Shown one piece after another: positions 15,821-26,100 of a DNA stretch of 64,000 nt. Position 1 is the first letter of the stretch. Every line of letters starts with the position of its first letter. This DNA comes from Lewinellaceae bacterium (lineage in GTDB: Bacteria > Bacteroidota > Bacteroidia > Chitinophagales > Saprospiraceae). The stretch is from assembly GCA_020636095.1 (NCBI GenBank), contig JACJYN010000006.1, forward strand, positions 1 through 64,000. The letters are read 5' to 3'. The translations under genes were made by a program, and so were the position numbers. The notes under the pieces were generated by a model, which saw only the letters and a list, made by a program, of their open reading frames with translations, ran no database searches and had not been told where the DNA came from.

Positions 15821-16265
15821 CCAAGGTTTGAGAACCTTCGCTGGGCTCCTCCCCACATAGGTTCTTAAACCTGGAACGGAGGTTTAAGAACCTTATTTAA
15901 CGGGAACTCACCGAAGGTTCTCAAACCTGGAACGGAGGTTTAAGAACCTTATTTAACGGGAACTCACCGAAGGTTCTCAAACCTGGAACGGAGGTTTAAG
16001 AACCTTATTTAACGGGAACTCACCGAAGGTTCTTAAACCTGGAACGGAGGTTTAAGAACCTTATTTAACGGGAACTCACCGAAGGTTCTCAAACCTGGAA
16101 CGGAGGTTTAAGAACCTTATTTAACGGGAACTCACCGAAGGTTCTCAAACCTGGAACGGAGGTTTAAGAACCTTATTTAACGGGAACTCACCGAAGGTTC
16201 TTAAACCTGGAACGGAGGTTTAAGAACCTTAATTTAACGGGAACTCACCGAAGGTTCTTAAACCT
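15821..16265. repeat. Tandem array of 56-bp units, each a long hairpin
   Basis: Seven full units and one partial start at 15858, 15914, 15970, 16026, 16082, 16138, 16194 and 16251 (one unit is 57 bp). Each contains AGGTTCTTAAACCT, a GGAACGG spacer and AGGTTTAAGAACCT, i.e. a 14-bp inverted repeat, followed by a constant TTATTTAACGGGAACTCACC linker. A related element with TTTGAGAACC starts at 15821. Four units carry C for T in the left arm, which a minus-strand transcript would tolerate as a G-U pair. There are no unique spacers, so it is not a CRISPR. Confidence 0.92.
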
Positions 16266-16391
16266 GATGCCAGCTACTTCTTTGCAGATCAAAAGAATTC
16301 AGTTAATTTACGCTCTGGACGCAGGCTTTGCTCCTGCGCCGAAAGCTACCCCAAGCCAATCATTCAAAACCTCTAAACTTTCGCTACCACC

Positions 16392-17285
16392 ATGGGAATG
16401 CTTCAAGTTGTCATCGGCCTTGTTTTCGTGCTGCTCCTGCTGAGCCTGCTGGCCACAACCGTCATGGAATTGCTGGCCTCCTTCATGGCCCTGCGCGGCA
16501 AGAACCTGGAAAAGGCCCTGCGCAATATGCTGGCCAATACAGATGTAGATGAAAAATTACTGGCGGCCTTTAAAGACAATTCCCTCTACAAGCAATTGGG
16601 GAGTAAATACGGCAAAAGCCACCGCTCGCCTTCCTATATCAAGGATGAGACGTTCCAGTCCATTCTCATGGACATCGTCCTTAAGGGAGAAGGGATAGAC
16701 AAACTGGAAGCCAAGATTGATGAGCTGCCGGATGAGGACCTGAAAAATGTCCTGAAGCAATTTCTCAGAGAGGCGGACGGCAAAACCGATCTTTTTAAAG
16801 AAAAGGTGCAGGGTTGGTACAATGACGTGATGGATCGAGCTTCCGGCTGGTATAAACGCTATACTCAAAAAATTCTGGTGGGAGTCGGCTTCCTGATCGC
16901 CATCCTATTCAACGCCGATACCCTGGCTATCTATGAGCGCCTGGAATCCGACCCGGATACCCTGCAGAAAGTGGTCAACCTGGCGGAGGATTTTGCCGGC
17001 AACGAAAACGCCCTGGCTGAAACGGCGCCGGCAGGACAGGATTTTCAATCCTCACTGAGCAATTTAAAAGGGCTGGTGGACAATCAGATCGAGAGTGTAA
17101 GGTCTCCTCTGGGGCTGGGGTGGAAGAATGTGGTATGGGAAGAGGTGGGCTGGTACGATGTGGTGACCAAGGTGCTGGGATGGATCGTCACTGCCCTGGC
17201 GGTTTCCATGGGGGCGCCCTTCTGGTTCGACCTGTTGCGTAAAATGGTCAATATCCGTACCTCCGGTAATAAACCGGGAGAATAA
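16392..17285 (+). CDS. Multi-pass inner-membrane protein of unknown function
   Basis: A 297-residue protein with an N-terminal hydrophobic segment (VVIGLVFVLLLLSLLATTVMELL), a charged cytosolic-looking region of about 120 residues, a second hydrophobic segment near residue 160 (ILVGVGFLIAILFNADTLAI), and a third near residue 260 (VLGWIVTALAVSMGAPFWFD). I recognise the layout from conserved hypothetical membrane proteins of Bacteroidota and Cyanobacteria but know no function. It stands alone between the hairpin array and the phosphoesterase gene; ATG 16392 gives the natural membrane start. Confidence 0.75.
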   Translation: MGMLQVVIGLVFVLLLLSLLATTVMELLASFMALRGKNLEKALRNMLANTDVDEKLLAAFKDNSLYKQLGSKYGKSHRSPSYIKDETFQSILMDIVLKGEGIDKLEAKIDELPDEDLKNVLKQFLREADGKTDLFKEKVQGWYNDVMDRASGWYKRYTQKILVGVGFLIAILFNADTLAIYERLESDPDTLQKVVNLAEDFAGNENALAETAPAGQDFQSSLSNLKGLVDNQIESVRSPLGLGWKNVVWEEVGWYDVVTKVLGWIVTALAVSMGAPFWFDLLRKMVNIRTSGNKPGE

Positions 17286-17556
17286 TAATGTGCATCCCCT
17301 AAGTACAGCGTGTAAAAAATTATTTGATATTCCCCACGCACGCCTCCCTGCCTCCTAAAGGAGGTGCATCCGCCCGCAATACAACCAATATTGGTGTTTG
17401 CGGGAAGGGGTTCTCTCTTCAGGGAGTCAGATGGCAGTGATGGCACATCCAAAAACTTTTTACACAGAGTACTAAGCATCGAACCTCACAACGATACAGG
17501 GGATTTCACAAAGTTCGATAAAATTTTTCCACTCTCCCCTTCGTTGCATATCTTTA
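17286..17556. other. Intergenic region without a gene
   Basis: No coding region I can support on either strand. The only open frame has no protein-like features or plausible ribosome binding site. Confidence 0.5.
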
Positions 17557-17614
17557 GTTGTTCATCCTGTGCAAATTGTACTCAGCCGGATGCCCTTTGC
17601 ACTGGATGAACAAC
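17557..17614. promoter_or_regulatory. 19-bp inverted repeat upstream of the phosphoesterase gene
   Basis: The arms 17557-17575 (GTTGTTCATCCTGTGCAAA) and 17596-17614 are complementary except at one position, with a 20-nt loop, ending 38 bp before the start codon. It could be an operator, a leader hairpin, or the joined ends of a small mobile element. Confidence 0.55.
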
Positions 17615-17652
17615 AACCAGCTATCACATACCACAGACGACCTTGAATTGCT

Positions 17653-18399
17653 ATGAGAATTGTTCAGATAACAGACCTACACGTCGGCCGGGAAGGAGAG
17701 GATACTTTCGGCGTGGACGTAAGAGCCAACTTCCTGAAAGTTCTTAATGCCGTCAGGCAAAAACAACCGCATTACCTGGTCTTATCGGGCGACCTCTGTT
17801 ATCGGGATGGGGATACCAAGATATATGAGTGGATTTACGAACAAATGGAGCTTCTGGACATCCCTTACGATATCATTTCCGGCAATCACGACGACCCCGT
17901 CATGATGGCTGCAGTTTTCGGGCGCAGCCATTTGCTTAAGGAGGAGGAATTGTACTTTGTAAAGGAATTTAATGGCCGGCCGGTCCTTTTTCTGGACACC
18001 ACCAAAGGTGTCGTTTCAGAACAGCAGCAGCGATGGCTGCGCGGCCGGCTGCAGGATTTCAATGAAGAGGCGCTGGTTTTTATGCACCACCCTCCCCTGG
18101 AAGCCGGGGTGCCCTTCATGGACAGCCGCCATGCGCTGCGCAACCGGAGCGAAGTACAGGCCATTTTCCTGGCCCACCCCTTCAATGTGAATATATTTAC
18201 GGGCCACTACCACGTGGAAAAGGTTATCCGCAAAAAAAATATCGTCGTACACATTACCCCTTCCTGTTATTTTCAGATCGGGCAGGAGTCCGAAGAGTTT
18301 CAGGTAGACCACTACCGGATCGGCCTCAGAGAGATCACCTGGGACAATGGGGTAATGATGAACAGCGTGCATTATTTCAACGGTGAGACCAACCGCTAA
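17653..18399 (+). CDS. Metallophosphoesterase (calcineurin-like, CpdA/Icc-like)
   Basis: A 248-residue cytosolic metallophosphoesterase. The full dimetal motif set is visible: ITDLHVG (DxH), LSGDLCY (GDxx), ISGNHDDP (GNHD/E), FMHHPPL and FTGHYHVEKV (GHxH). Family members hydrolyse cyclic nucleotides or other phosphodiesters; the compact size and motif spacing resemble CpdA/Icc, but cAMP specificity is not established. It is 11 bp upstream of the DUF4112 gene, likely in one transcript. The start ATG follows an inverted repeat. Confidence 0.88.
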   Translation: MRIVQITDLHVGREGEDTFGVDVRANFLKVLNAVRQKQPHYLVLSGDLCYRDGDTKIYEWIYEQMELLDIPYDIISGNHDDPVMMAAVFGRSHLLKEEELYFVKEFNGRPVLFLDTTKGVVSEQQQRWLRGRLQDFNEEALVFMHHPPLEAGVPFMDSRHALRNRSEVQAIFLAHPFNVNIFTGHYHVEKVIRKKNIVVHITPSCYFQIGQESEEFQVDHYRIGLREITWDNGVMMNSVHYFNGETNR

Positions 18400-18409
18400 C
18401 GCATACTGA

Positions 18410-18880
18410 ATGGAGAACCCACCTACCCGGACAATCTATCAACAGGAGCTCGCCTGGATCGACTCCGCCGCCAGTTTTCTGGATAACCGGTTCCGCATTC
18501 CCGGAACCAACATTCGCTTTGGCGTCGATTTCCTGATCGGGCTGGTTCCCTACATTGGCGACGTGGTGAGCTTTGCTATCTCCGGCCTGCTGGTCATGGT
18601 TATGGCGCGCAAAGGCGCCAGCGGTATGGCCCTGGTTAAGATGGTGGGCAATGTCTGGGTTGATGGCGCTATCGGCGCCATCCCCTTGCTGGGCGACCTT
18701 TTTGACCTTCGCTACCGCGCTAACCTCCGCAACCTCCAATTGCTGAAAGAACACTACGCCGAAGGTAAACACCAGGGTAGCGCCTGGCCGGTGGTTTTCC
18801 TCATCCTGCTTTCCCTTTTCGCCCTGATCGCCCTGTCTGTTTGGGTGGTATGGAAGGCCTTGTACTGGATCTTTTCGTAG
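18410..18880 (+). CDS. DUF4112 family membrane protein
   Basis: A 156-residue inner-membrane protein matching the DUF4112 pattern: LAWIDSAASFLDNRFRIPGT, IRFGVDFLIGLVPYIGDVVS, then IGAIPLLGDLFDLRYRANLR and NLQLLKEHYA. At least one hydrophobic C-terminal anchor (VVFLILLSLFALIALSVWVV) is clear. Function is unknown. It lies immediately downstream of the metallophosphoesterase and is probably co-transcribed. Confidence 0.85.
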   Translation: MENPPTRTIYQQELAWIDSAASFLDNRFRIPGTNIRFGVDFLIGLVPYIGDVVSFAISGLLVMVMARKGASGMALVKMVGNVWVDGAIGAIPLLGDLFDLRYRANLRNLQLLKEHYAEGKHQGSAWPVVFLILLSLFALIALSVWVVWKALYWIFS

Positions 18881-19168
18881 CCATTCGGGCGCCCCGGGCT
18901 GGAAGCGCGGGAGTATTCAGAATTGGGTTGTTCGCTATTCACAAATCCCGTTCGGCTGAGCGTTCGAACGTCGGCGTGAGATGAAAATCAAGGAGCATTT
19001 TTTAAAAGACACAGAAAAGTGAACTATCCCCAAAAATTGAATTATCCAGGAAGCGATTGAATCCTTGTCCATCAACACACAAAATCCTCCCCCATCTCCT
19101 TTGAATCCTCCCAATCTTAGCTATTTTTGTAACGAAGAGTACGGCCTAACCAGATAAAAAAAAAGCCC

Positions 19169-20395
19169 ATGAAAATAGGTATCATCCGCGAGGGGAAGGT
19201 TCCTCCTGATTCACGAGTTCCTCTAACCCCTGAACAATGCGTTGAGATCATTAGAGACTATCCTGTTGATGTTGTAGTAGAGCCCTTTCCGGGGCGTTGT
19301 TATCCGGATGAACTGTACCGGCGCCGGGCGGTGCCCTTATCAGAAGACCTTTCCGGCCGGGACATTCTCATGGGCGTAAAAGAAGTACCCATCGCTCAGC
19401 TCATCCCCAACAAGACTTACTTTTTTTTCTCGCATACCATTAAGGAGCAGCCTTATAACCGCGATCTGCTGCGGGCTATCCTGGATAAGAACATCAAGCT
19501 AATCGACTACGAAGCGCTGACCGACGAACGGGGAAAGCGCCTGATCGCCTTCGGAAGGTTCGCCGGTATGGTCGGCGCCCACAATGGGATACTGGTTTAT
19601 GGCCGACGGACGGGAAAATACACCCTTGGGCGCATGAAGGATTACCTGGACTATGCCGACGCCAAATTAGTTTACCAACAGCTTCGCTTGCCGCCGATGA
19701 AAGTAGTGCTCACCGGTTCCGGAAGGGTAGGGCAGGGAGCGGCTGCCGTTCTGAAAGATATGGGTTTGCGGCGGGCCAGCCCCGAGGAATTCCTCAACCA
19801 GGATTTCACGGAGGCGGTTTTTACTCAACTGGACTGCATCGACTACGCTGCCCGAAAAGATGGGCATGCGTTTAGCAAAAGAGATTTTTACCAACACCCC
19901 GAGCGCTATAAAAGTATTTTTGGCCCCTATTTCCAGGCTGCTGATGTAATGATCAATGGTATCTACTGGGATAAAAAGGCTCCCGCTTTCTTTACCAAAG
20001 AAGATATGCGGCGGAAGGACTTTAACCTGCAGGTGATCGCCGATGTTACCTGCGACATCGCTCCGCTGTCTTCCATTCCGTCTACTCTGCGGGCTTCCAC
20101 CATCGAGGACCCCGTGTATGGATACGATCCCCAAACAGAGCGGGAAACGGCGCCGTACCAGCCCCGTGCTATTGACGTGATGGCCATCGATAACCTGCCT
20201 AATGAGTTGCCGCGCGACTCATCCAAAGCTTTCGGAAGGCAGTTTATTACCTACATCCTGCCCGAACTCCTCAAGGAGCAAAGCCCTATGCTCGAGCGGG
20301 CAACGATTGCCGAGCATGGAAAGCTGGGGCCCCATTTTCAGTATTTGGAAGGCTATGTGAGAGGGGAAGAGGTGAGGGAGGAAATGAAGGGGTGA
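19169..20395 (+). CDS. Saccharopine dehydrogenase / alanine dehydrogenase-like NAD(P) enzyme
   Basis: A 408-residue enzyme of the AlaDh/PNT-type saccharopine dehydrogenase (lysine-forming, LYS1-like) family. The N-terminal domain starts KIGIIREGKVPPDSRVPLTP, with the family motifs MGVKEVP, FFFSHTIKEQPYN and LIDYEALTDERGKRLIAFG. The dinucleotide-binding Rossmann segment is VVLTGSGRVGQGAAAVLKDM near residues 178-197. The C-terminal half has ADVTCDIAPLSSIPSTLRAS and DNLPNELPRDSS, typical of the group. It would oxidise saccharopine-like N-substituted amino acids; the true substrate in this organism is not known. It is monocistronic, with ATG 19169 the natural start. Confidence 0.85.
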   Translation: MKIGIIREGKVPPDSRVPLTPEQCVEIIRDYPVDVVVEPFPGRCYPDELYRRRAVPLSEDLSGRDILMGVKEVPIAQLIPNKTYFFFSHTIKEQPYNRDLLRAILDKNIKLIDYEALTDERGKRLIAFGRFAGMVGAHNGILVYGRRTGKYTLGRMKDYLDYADAKLVYQQLRLPPMKVVLTGSGRVGQGAAAVLKDMGLRRASPEEFLNQDFTEAVFTQLDCIDYAARKDGHAFSKRDFYQHPERYKSIFGPYFQAADVMINGIYWDKKAPAFFTKEDMRRKDFNLQVIADVTCDIAPLSSIPSTLRASTIEDPVYGYDPQTERETAPYQPRAIDVMAIDNLPNELPRDSSKAFGRQFITYILPELLKEQSPMLERATIAEHGKLGPHFQYLEGYVRGEEVREEMKG

Positions 20396-20544
20396 TCTAC
20401 CCAATTTTGAGGTGGCAGGCCGGTTGCAAAATTGAAGGGAATTTCTTTACATTTACTTTTCTGAAAAAATGGGATCGTTCAATTTTCAGTGCGTTTAGCC
20501 AACACCGAATTCCGAACATTCCTGAAAAATTAAACACCACACTT

Positions 20545-22014
20545 ATGCCCAGCCCATCAAAGAAAGCTGTTAAGCAATCCCTCTCCACCCTTAAAAAGGG
20601 TATGACTTTCCAAAAAGACTTTTTCACTATTGCCCAGGCATTTGCCTTGACATCCGATCCGGACCCGTTTTTGTTACGAATCAGCGCCATCAACAAAAAG
20701 CTGGCGGAAACGCTGATCGTATTTCGAAAAAGGCTCAGCGAAGCAGCCGACAACGATGCTGGCCTAAAGTCGGCCATCGACCATGCCTATCTGCATTATA
20801 TTGTCAATACCGACGGCCCGATCCCGGAAGGATTGGAAGATGATCCATTTGATGTTTTGGAGGCGGCCATCCGCTATGCGGAGTGGCTCAGTGTAGGTGT
20901 GAGCGAGGGTGATGGCGGAACCGCTTTATTGGCGGTGGATGATAAAAAGGTGCCTGGCCCGAAATGGGATATTTTGTCAAAATGGAGCGCTGCCCTGGCA
21001 CTTCGCAAGGTAGGCCCAACGATCAACCGGGTACGGTATGGGCGGGATGATATCATCCCCTCTTTTACCTTTGGCCTTGATGAAAAGGCGGAAGGCCATA
21101 CCCTGCAAAATGCTATAACCCTGGCCGATTTTTCTCATCTGGCTTATTTTGGGCCCACTTTTGTGGAAAAGCAGCTCAAACAGTGGGGCTACGATGCTTT
21201 TCGTTGGGTGGAAGATAAAAAGACCGATACCCAGGCTTTTGTAACTGGAAAAGACAGCCATTTGATCGTCAGTTTTCGGGGAACGAGCAGTAAAACCGAT
21301 GCACTGGTGGATACCCGGTTTCTGAAAACGGATGCTTTTGGTGGCCGCGGACGAGTACACCGTGGATTCCATAGGGCTGTAGATAGTGTTTGGAACCAGG
21401 TACAGGCTGCAGTAGATGAGTTGGGGCCCGACAAAAAAATATTTGTATGCGGCCATAGCCTGGGCGCTGCCCTGGCGCAGTTGGCCGCCCATCGCCTGGC
21501 GCTGAAATCTTACTCAGTGGCGGCTGTATATGTATATGGGTCACCCCGGATCGGCAATCCCGAATTCAGGGATGCCTATAACGAATTGTTAGAGGATAAA
21601 ACCTTCCTTCATATTAACAATAGAGATATTGTCACTCAAATACCCCCCCGGATTCTGGGCTTTCGGCACCTGGGGGGCGGCCCGCGTTTGTTTGATGACG
21701 GCCATGTTATCAGTAAAATGCCAAAGCCCAGGTCGCTCGGCTTTTTCGAAGAGGAAGAAGTGGATTTCGAATCTCTGGATGAAGAAACGCAGCAAGCCAT
21801 TTTGCAGCAGATGGAAGAGGTGCAAAAGTCCGTGGAGGCTTCTGCCAGCTTCCTGGATACCCCGCCGGATCAGTTGGAAAATGTCAATTCCAGAGGCCTT
21901 TTCGATATCAAGCCGGTTGATGACCATAGCATGGACCTCTATCTGTTCAAATTCGGATGCGCTATTGTAGATGGAGAATGGGAACGCATTGGAGGTAAAA
22001 AGGAGGACGAGTGA
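20545..22014 (+). CDS. Class 3 lipase family protein
   Basis: A 489-residue protein from ATG 20545 (MPSPSKKAVKQSL). A longer frame from GTG 20392 overlaps the preceding gene and adds a poor N-terminus. The C-terminal half is a lipase_3 alpha/beta-hydrolase: LIVSFRGTSSKTDAL, GRVHRGFHRAVDSVW, nucleophile elbow CGHSLGAALAQLAAHRL (Ser at about residue 305), YGSPRIGN and Asp in HINNRDIVTQIP. The His of the triad is likely in DDGHVIS. No signal peptide is evident, so it may be cytosolic or non-classically exported. The N-terminal 200 residues are predicted helical and of unknown role. Fungal-type triacylglycerol lipase activity is inferred from the family only. Confidence 0.85.
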   Translation: MPSPSKKAVKQSLSTLKKGMTFQKDFFTIAQAFALTSDPDPFLLRISAINKKLAETLIVFRKRLSEAADNDAGLKSAIDHAYLHYIVNTDGPIPEGLEDDPFDVLEAAIRYAEWLSVGVSEGDGGTALLAVDDKKVPGPKWDILSKWSAALALRKVGPTINRVRYGRDDIIPSFTFGLDEKAEGHTLQNAITLADFSHLAYFGPTFVEKQLKQWGYDAFRWVEDKKTDTQAFVTGKDSHLIVSFRGTSSKTDALVDTRFLKTDAFGGRGRVHRGFHRAVDSVWNQVQAAVDELGPDKKIFVCGHSLGAALAQLAAHRLALKSYSVAAVYVYGSPRIGNPEFRDAYNELLEDKTFLHINNRDIVTQIPPRILGFRHLGGGPRLFDDGHVISKMPKPRSLGFFEEEEVDFESLDEETQQAILQQMEEVQKSVEASASFLDTPPDQLENVNSRGLFDIKPVDDHSMDLYLFKFGCAIVDGEWERIGGKKEDE

Positions 22015-22034
22015 GGGGGCGATTTTTGCCCGGA

Positions 22035-22997
22035 TCACGCTTCCTTTTTCTTTAAATACGCCAATACATTATTGTAGATTCGTTCCTCGATATCGCCTTC
22101 GCTTTCCCTCCGTTCGAAGCGTTTTCCTGTGATGCGCTCGTAGAGTTCAATGTATCTTTCGGATACCTGCTCCACGAATACGTCCGGCATAATGGGCATG
22201 AGCTGATCCTCCAGCCCCTGAAAACCGTGGGCCATCAGCCATTCCCGAACGAACTCCTTGCTGAGCTGCTTCTGGTGTTCCCCGCGGGCCTGGCGGTCTT
22301 CATACCCTTCTTGGTAGAAATAGCGGGAGCTGTCCGGCGTATGGATTTCATCGATGAGGTAGATTCGTCCGTCCTTTTTGCCAAACTCGTACTTGGTGTC
22401 CACCAGGATCAGGCCCTGTTCCGCCGCCATCTCCGTTCCCCTTTGAAAAAGAGCGCGGGTGTATTGTTCCAGCAGCCGGTAGTCCTGCTCACTGACGATG
22501 CCCCGGGCGAGGATATCTTCCCGGCTGATGTCTTCGTCATGGCCTTCCTCGGCTTTGGTGGCCGGCGTGATGATCGGCTCGGGGAAAGGATCGTTCTCCT
22601 TCATTCCTTCCGGCATGGGGACGCCACAGAGCTGCCGCTTGCCCGACTTGTACTCCCGCCAGGCGTGGCCGGCCAGATAGCCCCGGATCACCATTTCTAC
22701 CCGGAAGGGGCCGCAGGCATGGCCTATCGCGACACTCGGGTCGGGAGTGGCGATCAGCCAGTTGGGGGCAATATCGCGGGTGGCGGCCAGAAAGTGGGCG
22801 GCGATCTGGTTGAGTACCTGCCCCTTGTAGGGAATCGCGCGGGGCAGGATGTGGTCAAAGGCCGAGATGCGGTCGGAAGCCACCATGACTAACGTGTCGC
22901 CAATAGTGTACACATCGCGCACCTTCCCCCGGTAGAAATTCGTTTGTCCCGGAAACTGAAAGCGCGTTTCCATAACAGCTTTGGGTAGAGCAGGCAT
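22035..22997 (-). CDS. purC: Phosphoribosylaminoimidazole-succinocarboxamide (SAICAR) synthase
   Basis: A 320-residue PurC, the purine-biosynthesis enzyme that joins CAIR and aspartate with ATP. Signature segments are present: FYRGKVRDVYTIGDTLVMVA, DRISAFDHILPRAIPYKGQV, VVxR-like EMVIRGYLAGHAW, and LVDTKYEFGKKDGRIYLIDE followed by IHTPDSSRYF. Length fits the longer eukaryote-like PurC. Met at residue 9 (METRFQFPGQTNF) is an alternative start; the upstream one at 22997 is used here. It is monocistronic and divergent from the T9SS protein gene. Confidence 0.95.
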   Translation of the reverse strand: MPALPKAVMETRFQFPGQTNFYRGKVRDVYTIGDTLVMVASDRISAFDHILPRAIPYKGQVLNQIAAHFLAATRDIAPNWLIATPDPSVAIGHACGPFRVEMVIRGYLAGHAWREYKSGKRQLCGVPMPEGMKENDPFPEPIITPATKAEEGHDEDISREDILARGIVSEQDYRLLEQYTRALFQRGTEMAAEQGLILVDTKYEFGKKDGRIYLIDEIHTPDSSRYFYQEGYEDRQARGEHQKQLSKEFVREWLMAHGFQGLEDQLMPIMPDVFVEQVSERYIELYERITGKRFERRESEGDIEERIYNNVLAYLKKKEA

Positions 22998-23198
22998 TTT
23001 TTTTTTTGTAAAAGTAAACGCTTTGTCTGTTTTTTGGAATAAAGTTTAATAAAACCTGCCGTAGTTTTCACCGTCCAGGGGGCCTTCAATAAAGACATTT
23101 GCCTGACCGGAGTTGTGCAGAAAGCCCTTTATAATCAACAATTCTTTATCTTCACAACCCGAATCAACTTGATAATACTCAGAAGAATTTCAGACAAC

Positions 23199-26100
23199 AT
23201 GAAAAGAATTTTCCTGCTTCTTTTATTCCCTGTATTGTTTTCCACCGTTGAAGCTCAGCAAATCTATCCCGTGGAAACTTCAAAAGCGGAATTCCTGGGA
23301 AGGAGCCGTCCCCTGCGGGAGATTCCCGTTTTGCCCCCTGGGAAGAGCGAGGAAAAACTGAAGCAGTTGTTCCCTAAAGAAGTACCTAACTTTACCTTCA
23401 ACAGCCCCATGCCCACCCCTTTTGCCGATGTGGCCCTGCCGCAGGGGCCCGGCCCCTGGTTACAACCGGGTGCTCAAAGAACTCCCTTGCTGACGGTGGA
23501 GCCGGATACCGTATGGGAAGCCATCGGCAGAGATGTCGCCGGTATTTTGCCTCCCGATCCAGTTGGGGACGCCAGCCCTACTCATTTCATACAGATGGCC
23601 AATTCGATTTCGGGCTCTTATCTTCGGATTTACGATAAAAACGGCGCCATCCTTCTGGATATGCCCAGTCTCAATAGCCTATGGGCAGAGTTTAATGCTC
23701 TGGGCAACGGCGACCCAATCGTGTTGTGGGACGAGGCGGCGGAGCGTTGGCTGATCACGGAGCGCACTTCCCGTTTTGCCAGCAACGACCTGCTGCTGAT
23801 TGCGGTCTCTGAAACGAGCGACCCCCTGGGCAGCTGGCTGGCCTACCGCTTTCAGACGCCGGAATTTCCGGATTACCCCAAGTATGGAGTCTGGCACAAC
23901 GCTTATGTGGTAACCACCAATGAGGTGGGAGGGGTTATCCCGGTTTACGCTCTGGAAAGAGAGGCCATGCTGGCCGGCTCGGAAGAGGTTGGAATTCAAC
24001 GCTTAGGTATTCCCAAGTTCGGCGTAGGCAATGCTTTTCAGGTGGTAACTCCGGTTGACTTTGACGGCGCTAACCCACCGCCTGCGGGAAGCCCGGCCTA
24101 CGTGCTGCGCCTCTACGACGATGCCTGGGAGGGCGGCCAGGACCGGGTGGAGCTGTGGGAAGTTCAGATCGACTGGTTGGATGAAAATAATTCTTTCCTT
24201 TCCGGGCCCATAGAGATATTCAGCGCTCCTTTTGAATCTACCCTCTGCGATGGATCACTGCTCAACTGCCTGCCCCAGCCCAATGGCGTTCTGCTCGATG
24301 CCCTGCAGGATATCATTCTGCACCGGGCGCCCTATGTCCATTTCGGCAGCCATGAGTCTATTCTGCTGCACTTTGCGGTGGATGCTGACGGCAACAACCG
24401 CGCCGGCCTGCGCTGGATGGAACTGCGCCGCAGCGGCGGCCCCTGGTATCTTCATCAGGAAGGAACCTACGCCCCCGATGACGGACTGAACCGTTTTGCC
24501 GGAGCCATTGCTATGGACTACAGCGGAAATATCCTGATGGCCTATACCGTCACCGGCGCCGATACCTACCCCTCTTTGCGCTTCACCGGCCGCCGCTTTG
24601 ACGATCCTCCGGGGGAAATGACGGTAGAGGAGTACCAATTTGGCGAAGGCCTGAGTTCACAGATTAGCAATCGATGGGGGGATTACGCTTCTATGTCAGT
24701 CGATCCGGCCAATGGCAAGGACTTCTGGTTTACGGGTGAATATATGAGGGGGAATGGTAACTGGGGCACCAAGATTATGAAGGCCCACCTCCGGCAGGAT
24801 TCTACGGACGCCGGCCCCAGCGCACTGCTCCGCCCGGAGGATAGCCCTTCTCTGACAGCCGCCGAGCCGGTACAGGTGGCCGTCCGCAATTACGGCCTGA
24901 AAACAGTATCCGCAATTACAGTGAGCTACAGCGTGAACGGCGGGCCCCTTACTACCGAGGTGATTTCCGAAAATCTGCCTCCCGGAGAAGTATACCGGCA
25001 CACTTTTTCTGCTACCGCAGATCTGGAAGCGATCGGGCCTTACGCTTTCCTCATTTTCACCAGCCTGGAAGGCGATTCCGCCCGGTTCAACGATACGCTG
25101 CGCACCACGATATTCCAGTTGCCTCGTAAAGACGCCGCCATTACCAGCATCAAAGGGCTGGAAGGGTTGGTCTGCGACTCTTCCCGCCGGGTGGATATCA
25201 CCCTTGCCAATGCCGGTGCGGACTCTCTTTTCAGTGCCATGCTTTCCTACCAACTCAACGAAAATGCAGCGGAACAGCTGGCCTGGACGGGCAGCCTGGC
25301 GCCGGCGGAGCGGGCATCCATCCCCATCCTGCTTAGCCCGCTGAACGAGGGGGCGAATACGTTTACCGCCGCGGTCAGCCTGCCCAATGGACAGCCTGAT
25401 GAAAACCTGGACAACAACAGCCGGGAAGTGCTCTTTGCGGCCTCCCTTGGCAATGAAGAGGCGGTGATGCAATTGCGCACCGACGAGTACCCCGAGGAAA
25501 CCACCTGGGAACTGGCGGATGAAGCCGGCAACCTGCTCTATTCCGGCGGCCCTTACTCCCAGGGCGAATCTCTGGTGGAAGAGCGCTTTTGCCTGCCGGA
25601 CGCCTGTTATACCTTTACCCTCTTCGATACTTTTGGCGATGGCCTGGCAGGGCTTTCTCCGGGCAGCTTCCGGATCGTGGATGGAGCCGGTAATACGCTC
25701 GCCCTGCTTAGTGACGCCAACTTCGGCAACGAGATTAGCCTCGATTTCTGTTCCCGCTTTCAATGTACCCTTACGATTGCTGCGCTGGTAAACAATGAAA
25801 GTATGCCGGGCGCCGGCGACGGGCAGATTCTTTTGTCTCAAAATGGCGGAATCCCTCCTTTCGGGTACAGCATCGACGGCGGAGCAACGTTTCAATCCAC
25901 TCCCGAATTCAGCAGCCTGGGCGCAGGCAGCTATCCGGTGCTCGTCCAGGACGCCAACCAGTGCCAGTCTGATTCCGTCCTGCTGGTCGGCAGCTGCAAC
26001 CTGATGGCCTCGGCAGAGGTAACCAATGTGTCTGAACCCGGACAGGGCCAGGGGCGGATCGTACTCCAGGTTTCCGGCGGGCTGGGCCCGTATTCTTACA

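Noticed and set aside
15821..16265. CRISPR array
   Set aside because: The hairpin units are directly tandem with a constant linker; there are no unique spacers and no cas genes.
17364..17609. 81-codon plus-strand frame
   Set aside because: No start signal, odd composition, and it overlaps the long inverted repeat.
20392..20544. Extended N-terminus of the class 3 lipase from GTG 20392
   Set aside because: It overlaps the preceding gene's stop and gives a non-conserved leader; ATG 20545 is a cleaner start.
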